A stretch of DNA of 64,000 bases from Solimonas terrae (GTDB lineage: Bacteria > Pseudomonadota > Gammaproteobacteria > Nevskiales > Nevskiaceae): contig NZ_JAAMOW010000002.1 in the NCBI RefSeq assembly GCF_011067135.1, positions 489,182 through 553,181 of the forward strand, written 5' to 3'. Positions within the stretch are counted from its first letter, which is position 1. Every line of letters starts with the position of its first letter. The notes beneath the pieces are model-generated. The model was not told the DNA's origin and did no database searches. It saw nothing but the letters and a program-made list of their open reading frames with translations. Below, one piece after another: positions 23,687 through 31,723 of the stretch. The position numbers and the translations under genes were made by a program.

Positions 23687-25387
23687 ATGAATCTCGTGGA
23701 ACGCCTGCTGGACTGGGAGCGGCGCGAGCCGCAGCGTATCTGGCTGTGTCAGCCGATCGACGATGTCGAGCGTCGTTACAGCTTTGCGCAGGCCGCCGAC
23801 GAAGTCCGGCGCGCGGCCACGGCGATACGCGCGCTCGGCCTGCCGCCCGGCAGCCGCATCGCGATTTCCGGTCGCAATACCGCGCACTGGGTGATCGCCG
23901 ATCTGGCGATCAGCATGGCCGGCCACGTCGCCGTCGGCCTGTATCCGCGCCAGGGCAAGGCCACGCTCGGCTACATCCTCGAACACGCCGACATTCACCA
24001 CATCATCGTCGGCCCGTCGCTGATGGCCGGCGATGCCGACGAACTGGTCGCCGAGCTGCCGGCCGGCATGCACAGCATCGGCCTGCCGTATCCCGGCGTG
24101 CCGGCGACCACGCGCGGCTGGAACGAGTTCATCGCCGGCCATGAACCGTTGCGCGACTACGTGGCGCCGGCGGACGACGCGATGGCGATGCTGATCTACA
24201 CCTCCGGCACCTCCGGCAATCCCAAGGGCGTGATGCTCAGCAACGCCAGCCTGAGCTTCGCGATCGACAACATCCTCGCGCACACGATGGAAGCCAGGCC
24301 GCACGAGGTGCTGTTTTCGTACCTGCCGCTCGCGCATCTGATGGAACGCATCTTCGGCGAGGCGATGAGTCTGGCAGTCGGCGCCGAAGTGCATTTCCTC
24401 GAAAGGCCGGAAGCGCTGGCCGAGACCCTGGCGCGCGTGTCGCCGACGCGCTTTTCCGGCGTGCCGCTGGTCTATTCGCGCATCCAGGCCGGCATCCTTG
24501 GCAAGCTGCCGCAGCACAAGCTCGACCGCCTGCTCGGCCTGCCGCTGGTCGGCACCTGGTTCAAGCGCACGCTGCGTCGCAAGATGGGCCTGCGCCGGGT
24601 CGACACGCTCGGCAGCGGCGCGGCGCCGATGCCGCCGGCGCAGATCGAATGGTTCGCGCGTCTGGGCCTGAAAGTGCTGCAGGGCTACGGCATGACCGAA
24701 AACTGCGCGTACGCGGCGATCGAGCTGCCGGACACCGCGCGGCCCGGCTCGGTCGGTCGCCCCTTGCCGGGTTCCGGTTTCCGTCTCGCTGCCGACGGTG
24801 AAATCCAGTTCAGGCATCCGGCGGTCATGAGCGGCTACTACCGCGAGCCGGAGAAGACCCGCGAAGCCTTCAGCGACGACGGCTGGCTGCGCACCGGCGA
24901 TCGCGGCCGCGTCGACGCCGACGGCTTTCTCTACATCACAGGCCGCATCAAGGACGCGTTCAAGACCGGCAAGGGCAAATACGTGGCGCCGGCGGAGATC
25001 GAGAGCGCGATGGCGCGCTGCACCGACATCGAGCAGATGTGCGTGGTCGGTGCCGGCCTCAATCAGCCCATCCTGCTGGCGGCGCTGAGTCCGAATGCGC
25101 AGCAGCGGCCGCGTGCCGAACTCGAAGCGACGCTGGGCGCCGAGTTGCAGGCGGTCAATGCCGCGCTCGACGAACACGAGCGGCTCGCGCGCTGCATCAT
25201 CGTCGACGAGCCCTGGAGCCCGGACAACGGCCTGTTGACGCCGACTGGCAAGATTCGCCGCAGCGTGCTCGAACAGCATTACGCGAGCCTGATTGCCGCG
25301 GCCGCCGCGCAGCGCGAGCCGGTCGTCGGCTGGGCCGCCGATCTGCGCCGGGACGGCGCGCCGACGCCGGCGCGCAGGCTCGCATGA
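23687..25387 (+). CDS. Long-chain fatty acyl-CoA synthetase (AMP-forming)
   Basis: A 566-residue adenylate-forming enzyme of the long-chain acyl-CoA synthetase type. Motifs: LIYTSGTSGNPKGVMLSN (ATP loop), SYLPLAHLMERIFGE, GYGMTENCAY and the hinge/C-terminal motif GWLRTGDRGRVDADGFLYITGR with the lysine-rich KDAFKTGKGKYVAPAEIE. It activates a carboxylic acid to its CoA thioester for entry into the encoded beta-oxidation enzymes. I prefer ATG 23687, which has GGAGGAG nine bases upstream, over ATG 23630 just after the racemase stop. Its stop overlaps the next gene start (ATGA). Confidence 0.92.
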   Translation: MNLVERLLDWERREPQRIWLCQPIDDVERRYSFAQAADEVRRAATAIRALGLPPGSRIAISGRNTAHWVIADLAISMAGHVAVGLYPRQGKATLGYILEHADIHHIIVGPSLMAGDADELVAELPAGMHSIGLPYPGVPATTRGWNEFIAGHEPLRDYVAPADDAMAMLIYTSGTSGNPKGVMLSNASLSFAIDNILAHTMEARPHEVLFSYLPLAHLMERIFGEAMSLAVGAEVHFLERPEALAETLARVSPTRFSGVPLVYSRIQAGILGKLPQHKLDRLLGLPLVGTWFKRTLRRKMGLRRVDTLGSGAAPMPPAQIEWFARLGLKVLQGYGMTENCAYAAIELPDTARPGSVGRPLPGSGFRLAADGEIQFRHPAVMSGYYREPEKTREAFSDDGWLRTGDRGRVDADGFLYITGRIKDAFKTGKGKYVAPAEIESAMARCTDIEQMCVVGAGLNQPILLAALSPNAQQRPRAELEATLGAELQAVNAALDEHERLARCIIVDEPWSPDNGLLTPTGKIRRSVLEQHYASLIAAAAAQREPVVGWAADLRRDGAPTPARRLA

Positions 25388-26997
25388 GCGCCGAGCCGTC
25401 TTGCGACTACGTGATCGTCGGCGGCGGTTCGGCCGGCTGCGTGCTCGCCAACCGTCTCAGTGCCGACGGCCGGCATCGCGTGTTGCTGCTCGAAGCCGGC
25501 CCGGCCGATCGCGCGTTCAACATCCGCTTTCCCGGTGGCATCGCCAGGCTCGTGCAGGATGCCCGGCACAACTGGATGTTCTGGAGCGAGCCGCAGCCGC
25601 ATCTCGGCAATCGCCGCATCTATTGTCCGCGTGGCAGGACGCTCGGCGGTTCCAGCGCGATCAATGCGATGTGCTACATGCGTGGTCACGCCGCCGACTA
25701 TGACGCCTGGGCCGCGGCGGGTTGCGAGGGCTGGAGTTTCGCCGAGGTCTTGCCGTACTTCCGCAAATCCGAGAACCACGAGCCCGGCGAGGACGCGCTG
25801 CACGGCGTCGGCGGGCCGCTCAACGTTGCCGCGCGCGTGCATCCGGACAACCCGCTGTCCGACGCGTTCCTGGCGGCGGCGCAGGCAGCCGGGCATCGCT
25901 ACAACCCGGACATCAGCGGCGCGACCGAAGGTGTCGGGCCGTATCGCGCGTTCCAGAAGAACGGCGAGCGTTGCAGCAATGCCGCCGCCTACCTGCGGCC
26001 GGCCGAGGCGCGGCCGAATCTGAGCGTGATCACCGGCGCGCAGGCCAGCGGCGTGATCTTCGACGGCCGGCGCGCCGTCGGTGTCCGCTACCGGCATCGT
26101 CGGCATCTGCACGAGGTGCGCGCGCGGCGCGAGGTGATCCTCGCCGCCGGCGCGATCCAGTCGCCGCAGCTGCTGATGCTGTCCGGCATCGGGCCGCGCG
26201 CGGAACTGGCGCGGCACGGCATCGCCGTCGTGCAGGATCTCCCCGGTGTCGGCACCAATCTGCAGGATCACCTCGATGCCTACATTTCCTGGCGTTCGAA
26301 ATCGCGCGTCGGCCTGTCGCTGCATCCGAGCTTCATCGGCCGTGCGCTGAAGGGGCTGTGGCAGTACCTGACGAAGCGACGCGGTGAGCTGACCACCAAT
26401 CTCGCCGAGGTCGGTGGCTTCATCCACAGCGCGCCGGACGAGGCGATTCCGGACATCCAGTGGCATTTCCTGCCGACCGTCGACACGCGCCATGCCTTCG
26501 ATCTGACGCCGAGCAAGCAGGGCTACGGCTACTCGCTGATGAGCTATTTCACGCGTCCGTATTCGCGTGGCCGCATCACGCTGGCGTCGGCCGATCCTTT
26601 TGCGGCACCGCGCATCGACTTCAACTACGCCAGCGACGAACGCGATCTGCTGCGGCTGGTGGCGGCGATCAAGCGTGGTCGCGAGGTCTTCGCACAGGCG
26701 GCATTCGACGAGCATCGGCTCGAGGAACTGAAACCCGGCGCCGCCGTGCAGAGTGATGCCGAGCTGCTGGAATGGCTGCGGCACAACGCCGAAACCGCGT
26801 ATCACCCGGTCGGCAGCTGCCGCATGGGGGTCGACGAGCTGGCCGTCGTCGATCCGCAGCTGCGCGTGCGCGGCGTGCAGAATCTGCGCGTGATCGACGC
26901 CTCGGTGATGCCGACCCTGGTGGGCGGCAACACCAATGCGCCGACGACGATGATCGCCGAGAAGGCCGCCGATCTGCTGCTGCAAGATGCGGTTTGA
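25384..26997 (+). CDS. GMC-family FAD oxidoreductase (alcohol dehydrogenase/oxidase)
   Basis: A 537-residue glucose-methanol-choline family flavoprotein: [18 protein letters not shown] (FAD loop), [19 protein letters not shown] (signature 1), [19 protein letters not shown] (signature 2) and the active-site [12 protein letters not shown] with [17 protein letters not shown] at the end. It resembles choline dehydrogenase-like alcohol dehydrogenases such as AlkJ. Oxidation of a primary alcohol, for instance one made by the P450 in this region, to an aldehyde or acid would supply the synthetase. The ATG overlaps the synthetase stop (ATGA, 25384-25387). Confidence 0.9.
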   Translation: MSAEPSCDYVIVGGGSAGCVLANRLSADGRHRVLLLEAGPADRAFNIRFPGGIARLVQDARHNWMFWSEPQPHLGNRRIYCPRGRTLGGSSAINAMCYMRGHAADYDAWAAAGCEGWSFAEVLPYFRKSENHEPGEDALHGVGGPLNVAARVHPDNPLSDAFLAAAQAAGHRYNPDISGATEGVGPYRAFQKNGERCSNAAAYLRPAEARPNLSVITGAQASGVIFDGRRAVGVRYRHRRHLHEVRARREVILAAGAIQSPQLLMLSGIGPRAELARHGIAVVQDLPGVGTNLQDHLDAYISWRSKSRVGLSLHPSFIGRALKGLWQYLTKRRGELTTNLAEVGGFIHSAPDEAIPDIQWHFLPTVDTRHAFDLTPSKQGYGYSLMSYFTRPYSRGRITLASADPFAAPRIDFNYASDERDLLRLVAAIKRGREVFAQAAFDEHRLEELKPGAAVQSDAELLEWLRHNAETAYHPVGSCRMGVDELAVVDPQLRVRGVQNLRVIDASVMPTLVGGNTNAPTTMIAEKAADLLLQDAV

Positions 26998-27045
26998 CGT
27001 CAGCGCAATGCGATCATCGAGTTCCCATTTCCGAACGGCCCAATC

Positions 27046-28254
27046 GTGAACCGACTTTCCGACTTCCCCCACGGCCCGCTGACGGGCCTGCGCGTCATCG
27101 AGATGGGCACGCTGATCGCCGGACCGTTCTGCGGCCAGCTGATGGCCGACTTCGGCGCCGAGGTGATCAAGGTCGAGCCGCCGGGCAAGGGCGATCCGAT
27201 GCGGGTCTGGGGCCGCAGCCAGGACGGCAAGTCGCTGTGGTGGCCGGTGATCGCGCGCAACAAGAAATCGGTGACGCTCGATCTGCGCGTGGCCGACGGT
27301 CAGGCGCTGCTGCGCGAACTGGTCGCGCAGGCCGACATCGTCGTCGAGAACTTCCGCCCGGGCACGCTCGAAGCCTGGGGCCTCGGCTGGGATGCGCTGA
27401 GCGCGCTCAATCCGCGTTTGATCATGGTGCGCATGTCCGGCTACGGCCAGAACGGACCGTATGCCGGTCACGCCGGCTTCGGTGCGATCGGCGAGGCGAT
27501 GGGCGGGCTGCGCTACATCGTCGGCGATCCGTCGGCGCCGCCGTCGCGCGTCGGCATCTCGATCGGCGATTCGCTGGCCGGCACCTTCGGCTGTCTCGGC
27601 GCGCTCGCGGCGCTGCGTGTACGGGATGCCACCGGTCGCGGCCAGATGGTCGACTCGGCGCTCTACGAGGCGGTGCTGAACATGATGGAGTCGCTGATTC
27701 CGGACTACGACAAGACCGGCCATATCCGCGAACGCACCGGCGCGATCCTGCCGAAGCTGGCGCCGTCGAACATCTATCCGAGTGCCGACGGCCTGGTGCT
27801 GATCGCCGCCAATCAGGACACCGTCTTTGCGCGCCTCTGCGAGACGATGAGCCAGCCCGAGCTGGCCAGGGACCCGCGCTACGCCACGCATGTCGCGCGC
27901 GGCGAGCGGCAGGCCGAACTCGACGAGCTGATCGGCCAGTGGTCGCGCGGGCTGCCAACCAGGACCCTGCTGGCCAGTCTGCACGCCGCCGGCGTGCCGG
28001 CCGGCCTGATCTATCGCGTGCCGGAAATGCTCGACGATCCGCACTTCGCGGCGCGCAAGGCGATCGTCTCGGTGCCGCATCCGGACTTCGGTGAACTGCG
28101 CATGCAGAACGTCGCGCCGAAGCTGTCGCAGACACCCGGCGGCATTCGCAAGGCAAGCCCGCAACTCGGTGAAGACAACGAGCAGGTCTATCGCGAGCTG
28201 CTCGGGCTCAGCGAACAGCGCTATGCGGCCTTGCGCGAGCAGGGCACGATCTGA
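27046..28254 (+). CDS. CaiB/BaiF family CoA-transferase
   Basis: A 402-residue family III CoA-transferase. The N-terminal part carries LRVIEMGTLIAGPFCGQLMADFGAEVIKVE, and the Asp expected as nucleophile is in RVGISIGDSLAGTFG. Unlike the first CaiB paralogue in this operon it lacks the racemase His/Asp/Glu set, so a true CoA transfer between acids is likely (succinyl- or other acyl-CoA donors occur in this branch). GTG at 27046 is the only sensible start; the ribosome site is weak. Its 3' end overlaps the end of the convergent membrane-protein gene by 47 bp. Confidence 0.88.
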   Translation: MNRLSDFPHGPLTGLRVIEMGTLIAGPFCGQLMADFGAEVIKVEPPGKGDPMRVWGRSQDGKSLWWPVIARNKKSVTLDLRVADGQALLRELVAQADIVVENFRPGTLEAWGLGWDALSALNPRLIMVRMSGYGQNGPYAGHAGFGAIGEAMGGLRYIVGDPSAPPSRVGISIGDSLAGTFGCLGALAALRVRDATGRGQMVDSALYEAVLNMMESLIPDYDKTGHIRERTGAILPKLAPSNIYPSADGLVLIAANQDTVFARLCETMSQPELARDPRYATHVARGERQAELDELIGQWSRGLPTRTLLASLHAAGVPAGLIYRVPEMLDDPHFAARKAIVSVPHPDFGELRMQNVAPKLSQTPGGIRKASPQLGEDNEQVYRELLGLSEQRYAALREQGTI

Positions 28255-29101
28255 GCGTTGACAGGCCCTGGCCGGGGCCACATGCCGCCAGCCGGCTCCA
28301 GGCCAGGGCCGCGACCGGGCCCATCGCGAACAGGCCGACGAACATGGTCAGTGGCAGGGCGGCCTGATGCAGGCCGAGCAGGCCACCGAACAGCATCGCC
28401 GTGTACAGCGGTGCGGCGAAGCGCAATGACGAGGTCGATGCCGGTCCGGGTTGCGCGCGCGTGAACAGCACGCGATAGATCAGGCTGATCAGGAACACCG
28501 CGCCGACCCAGCCCGCGAAATTGCTGAACGGCACGCCGCCGCGCACCGCCGGCATGTAGGCACCACCGTGATCCCACAGCCACCAGCCGCGCGTCACCGA
28601 GATCGGATCGGTCATCAGATCCCAGGCGGTGGTGACCATTGCGGTTGCCAGGGAAGCCGCCAGTGCGCGCAGCCACCAGCCGGCTGTCGTTGCCGGCGCG
28701 GGGGGTGTCGGCATCAGCTCGTCGACGATCAGCAGTGACGGATAGATGATCACTTCCCAGGACACGACGACCAGCAGCGGCACGTTGCCGATCGCAAGAC
28801 CGAGCGCCGGCGTGTAGGCGTAGTCGCCGAACCACCAGCCGAAATTGCAGCCTATGTATTCGAAGAACCACGACAGCAGGGCCGAGACGATCGAGAAGCC
28901 GAGCGCCTTGCGCCAGCCCCTGGTGGTGGCAGCGTGCGCGATGCACAGGCCGACCATCGCCAGCAGCTGGCCGGCGACGGCGGCGACCGGCATGGCCGGG
29001 GTGGCGTGCCGCAATTCGACCAGCAGCATCAGCGCCGTGATCGCGCACAGTGCCAGTGCGATGTGCTCGCAGATCACGGCGCCGCGATTCTTTTCGGTCA
29101 T
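28208..29101 (-). CDS. Integral membrane protein, DUF422 / carotenoid-biosynthesis-like
   Basis: A 297-residue protein with about seven hydrophobic segments. The segments WFFEYIGCNFGWWFGDYAYT and PLLVVVSWEVIIYPSLLIVD, and the motif TTAWDLMTDPISVTRGWWLWD followed by GGVPFSNFAGW, are characteristic of the DUF422 family (CruF-like carotenoid 1,2-hydratases and relatives). It may act on a long isoprenoid, perhaps by adding water to a terminal double bond; this is inference. It is transcribed toward the CaiB gene, overlapping it by 47 bp, and shares with the GST gene a divergent promoter containing the 17-bp operator 62 bp from its ATG. Confidence 0.8.
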   Translation of the reverse strand: MTEKNRGAVICEHIALALCAITALMLLVELRHATPAMPVAAVAGQLLAMVGLCIAHAATTRGWRKALGFSIVSALLSWFFEYIGCNFGWWFGDYAYTPALGLAIGNVPLLVVVSWEVIIYPSLLIVDELMPTPPAPATTAGWWLRALAASLATAMVTTAWDLMTDPISVTRGWWLWDHGGAYMPAVRGGVPFSNFAGWVGAVFLISLIYRVLFTRAQPGPASTSSLRFAAPLYTAMLFGGLLGLHQAALPLTMFVGLFAMGPVAALAWSRLAACGPGQGLSTLRSCPARARPHSAVR

Positions 29102-29162
29102 GCAGATCCCCCGGCCTTCACTGTCTTTCGCTCGACGATCTGATATTCGAGTTCGACATTAT

Positions 29163-29179
29163 TGTCAATCAACTTGATA
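29163..29179. promoter_or_regulatory. Shared 17-bp operator, site 4 (membrane protein / GST divergent promoter)
   Basis: TGTCAAT-CAA-CTTGATA, a 7-3-7 dyad in the 114-bp gap between the divergent DUF422-like gene (starts 29101) and the GST gene (starts 29216). It could control both directions. Confidence 0.65.
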
Positions 29180-29215
29180 AAGTGCGGCGAAGAACGGAGA
29201 CCGGGGAGCGCTGTG

Positions 29216-29926
29216 ATGATCGATCTGCATTTCGTCCGGACACCGAACGGCCACAAGGCCAGCATCATGCTGGAAGAGCTGGGCGTGCCCTATCGGAGCC
29301 GCGTCTACGACATGCTCAAGGGCGAGCATCTGACGGCCGATTTCCGCGCCCTCAATCCGAACTGCCGCTTGCCGGTGATCGTCGACAACGAACCGGCAGG
29401 TGGTGGCGCACCGCTGCCGGTGTTCGAATCCGGCGCGATCCTGATCTATCTCGCCGAGAAGTACGGCCGCCTGCTGCCGGGCGATGCACGACGTCGCAGC
29501 GTCGCGCTGCAATGGCTGATGTGGCAGATGTCCGGCCTCGGGCCCATGCATGGGCAGGCGCATCATTTCGTGCGCTACTGCCCGGAGCCGATCGATTACC
29601 CGCTGCAGCGCTATCGCAACGAGGCCGTGCGCCTGCTGCATGTGCTCGAACATCGCCTGAGCGAAGCCGAGTATCTGGCCGACGAGTATTCGATCGCCGA
29701 CATCGCCTGCTGGCCGTGGATACGCGCGGCGCGCGCGATCGAACTCGATATCGCCGCCTTTCCGGCGATCAAACGCTGGTACAAGGCGATCGATGCGCGT
29801 GACGCGGTACGTCGTGGCGCCGAGTTGAAGATGAGCGACGCGTCACTTGCCGGCAAGCCGCGCCTCGATGCCGAGCAGTGGTCGAACCTGTTCGGCGCCA
29901 ACATGCTCGGCGCGGTGCGCGACTGA
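29216..29926 (+). CDS. Glutathione S-transferase, YghU/YfcG (Nu) type
   Basis: A 236-residue GST. The N-terminal thioredoxin-like domain begins IDLHFVRTPNGHKASIMLEE, where the TPNGHK motif is typical of the Nu class (YghU, YfcG), and continues with the glutathione-binding LPVIVDNE and FESGAILIYLAEKYG. The helical C-terminal domain includes EYSIADIACWPWI. Nu-class enzymes have disulfide reductase and peroxide-reducing activity, so it may protect against oxidative by-products of the P450 or act on an intermediate. ATG 29216 has GGGGAG seven bases upstream; the operator lies 37 bp before it. It converges on the P450 gene with a 7-bp gap. Confidence 0.9.
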   Translation: MIDLHFVRTPNGHKASIMLEELGVPYRSRVYDMLKGEHLTADFRALNPNCRLPVIVDNEPAGGGAPLPVFESGAILIYLAEKYGRLLPGDARRRSVALQWLMWQMSGLGPMHGQAHHFVRYCPEPIDYPLQRYRNEAVRLLHVLEHRLSEAEYLADEYSIADIACWPWIRAARAIELDIAAFPAIKRWYKAIDARDAVRRGAELKMSDASLAGKPRLDAEQWSNLFGANMLGAVRD

Positions 29927-29933
29927 GGCGTGC

Positions 29934-31244
29934 CTACAGCGCTTCGAGCCGCACCGGCAGACGATCCCTGGGAATCGGCAGGCTGGTGAAGTCCTGCTGC
30001 AGTTCGTAGCCGTCCGGCACCGTCCAGCGATAACGCAGCAGCATCTGGTGGAGGATCGCCTTGACCTCCATCTCGCCGAAGTGCAGGCCGATGCACTTGT
30101 GCGCGCCGCCGCCGAACGGCACCCATTTGAACGGATGCTCCTTGTCTTCGGCGCGCTCGCTGCCGAAGCGTTCCGGGTCGAAGCGGCGCGGCTCGCGCCA
30201 GAAATGCTCCGAGGTATGCGTGAACCAGGGACTGATGTTGACGAAACTGCCGGCCGGAATGCGGAAGCCCTTGTAGTCGACATCGCGCGCGGCGCGGCGC
30301 GGCAGGCCCGGTACCGGCGCGCAAAGGCGCAGCGCTTCCTTCATGACCATGCCCATTGCCGTCAGCGACGCGAGCTGCTCGAAGTCCGGGGTCGCCGTGC
30401 CCAGCGCGCGGCTGTCGTCGCGCAGGCGCTGCTGCCAGTGCGGATGCTTGGCCAGCTGATAGACCATGTTGCTGAGCGTGATCGTGCTCGTGTCATGCGC
30501 GGCCATCAGCACGAAGATCATGTGATTGACGACATCGTCGTCGGAGAACTGCTCGCCGTCTTCGGTGCGGGCATGGCACAGGCGCGTGAACAGGTCGTCG
30601 CCGGTCGAGGCGCGCTTGGCCGGCAGTTCGCGGCGGAAGAAGTCTTCGAGCACGCGGCGGCCCTCGAGACCGGCGCGCCAGCGCGTGAACGGCAGCGGAA
30701 AGCGGATGATGCCGGTGGCCGCACGCACGGTGGCCAGGAACGCGGCATTGAGCGCGTCGGCCTCGGCTCCCGGCTTGCGGCCGATGAACACTTCGCTCGC
30801 CAGGTCTAGCGTCAGCTTCTTCAGATGATCGAAGATCAGGAAGCCGTCGCGTGGCTGCCAGGCGGACAGGCCGGCGGCGATGCCCGGTGTCAGCACCTGC
30901 AGATAACCGATCAGCGCGTCGCGCGTGAACGCGCCCTGCATGATGCGTCGATGCACGCGATGCTCGTCGAAGTCGAGCAGCATCAGGCCGCGATGGAAGA
31001 AGCGTGCGATCAGCTTCTCCCACGCCGAATTCTCGAACAGGTCTCCGCGGTTCTGGAACACGAACTGGTTGGCGTCCGGGCCGAGCAGCGAGATCATGTC
31101 CAGGCCGAAGGCATAACCTTTCGAGACCTCGCCGTAGCGTGCGTAGCGGCCGTGCACGAAACGATCCATGTGCAGCAGCAACTCGAAGCTGTGGCCGACC
31201 AGCGGCAGGCCGCGATCGCCGGGAATCTCGCTTGCTGTCGTCAT
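29934..31244 (-). CDS. Cytochrome P450
   Basis: A 436-residue soluble cytochrome P450: the I-helix oxygen-binding motif AAHDTST, the ExxR motif in KEALRLCAPVP, and the haem-binding loop FGGGAHKCIGLHFGEMEVK with the cysteine thiolate. The haem-loop style resembles CYP51/CYP120/CYP26-like proteins rather than P450cam or CYP153. It would hydroxylate the substrate before oxidation by the GMC enzyme; ferredoxin and reductase partners are not in the window. I chose ATG 31244, preceded by AAGGAGAG, over longer frames. The 17-bp operator is 67 bp upstream. Confidence 0.93.
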   Translation of the reverse strand: MTTASEIPGDRGLPLVGHSFELLLHMDRFVHGRYARYGEVSKGYAFGLDMISLLGPDANQFVFQNRGDLFENSAWEKLIARFFHRGLMLLDFDEHRVHRRIMQGAFTRDALIGYLQVLTPGIAAGLSAWQPRDGFLIFDHLKKLTLDLASEVFIGRKPGAEADALNAAFLATVRAATGIIRFPLPFTRWRAGLEGRRVLEDFFRRELPAKRASTGDDLFTRLCHARTEDGEQFSDDDVVNHMIFVLMAAHDTSTITLSNMVYQLAKHPHWQQRLRDDSRALGTATPDFEQLASLTAMGMVMKEALRLCAPVPGLPRRAARDVDYKGFRIPAGSFVNISPWFTHTSEHFWREPRRFDPERFGSERAEDKEHPFKWVPFGGGAHKCIGLHFGEMEVKAILHQMLLRYRWTVPDGYELQQDFTSLPIPRDRLPVRLEAL

Positions 31245-31310
31245 CCTGCTCTCCTTGGCCGCCCCGCCTGCGGGCGGCGCCTGCGCCAGTCTTTTCGGCG
31301 TCGTTGTAAA

Positions 31311-31327
31311 TGTCAAGGTTCTTGACT
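31311..31327. promoter_or_regulatory. Shared 17-bp operator, site 5 (P450 / DoxX divergent promoter)
   Basis: TGTCAAG-GTT-CTTGACT, the most symmetrical of the five sites (one mismatch in the 7-3-7 dyad). It lies 67 bp before the P450 start and 37 bp before the DoxX-like start, so it can control both divergent units. Confidence 0.72.
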
Positions 31328-31363
31328 GTATCATGGTCGCAGACCGAGGCCGGAGCCTGCCGG

Positions 31364-31723
31364 ATGAATGTTGCCGCCGCGATCGTGCAATGCCTGCTGT
31401 TGCTGTTCTTTCTGCCCGCCGCGGTCCTGAAACTGGCCGGGCATCGCCACATGCGCGAGGAATTCACGCGGTTCCGTCTGCCTTACGCTCTGGCACGATG
31501 TGCGGGTGCGGTTGAGCTGCTGGCCTGCCTGCTGTTGCTCGCCGGCTTCCGGCAGGCCTTCTGCGCGGCGCTCGGTGCATGCTTGCTGGTGCCGGTCATG
31601 ATCGGCGCGAGCTGGATCAATTTCACGCGGCGGCCGCCGGCCTTCGGCTGGGGCACCCTGGTCCTGCTGCTGGTCTGTGCGGGCTTTGCCGCGTTCTGTC
31701 TGACGAGAGAGATGGGTACATGA
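31364..31723 (+). CDS. DoxX-like small membrane protein
   Basis: A 119-residue protein with four hydrophobic segments (IVQCLLLLFFLPAAVLKLAG, RCAGAVELLACLLLLAGF, ALGACLLVPVMIGASWINF, TLVLLLVCAGFAAFCL), the layout of the DoxX-like family. Family members often accompany oxidative enzymes, but a defined activity is lacking. The ATG at 31364 follows a GGAG; its stop overlaps the start of the HMG-CoA lyase gene (ATGA, 31720-31723). The pair is expressed divergently from the P450 across the shared operator. Confidence 0.75.
   Translation: MNVAAAIVQCLLLLFFLPAAVLKLAGHRHMREEFTRFRLPYALARCAGAVELLACLLLLAGFRQAFCAALGACLLVPVMIGASWINFTRRPPAFGWGTLVLLLVCAGFAAFCLTREMGT

Noticed and set aside
27046..28254. Second alpha-methylacyl-CoA racemase
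   Set aside because: The His/Asp/Glu set with racemase spacing seen in the first CaiB paralogue is not present; a CoA-transferase is more likely.
25279..28281. A 1000-codon minus-strand frame opposite the GMC and CoA-transferase genes
   Set aside because: It is the antisense shadow of strongly conserved plus-strand genes in GC-rich DNA; its product is Arg/His/Asp-rich and matches nothing.
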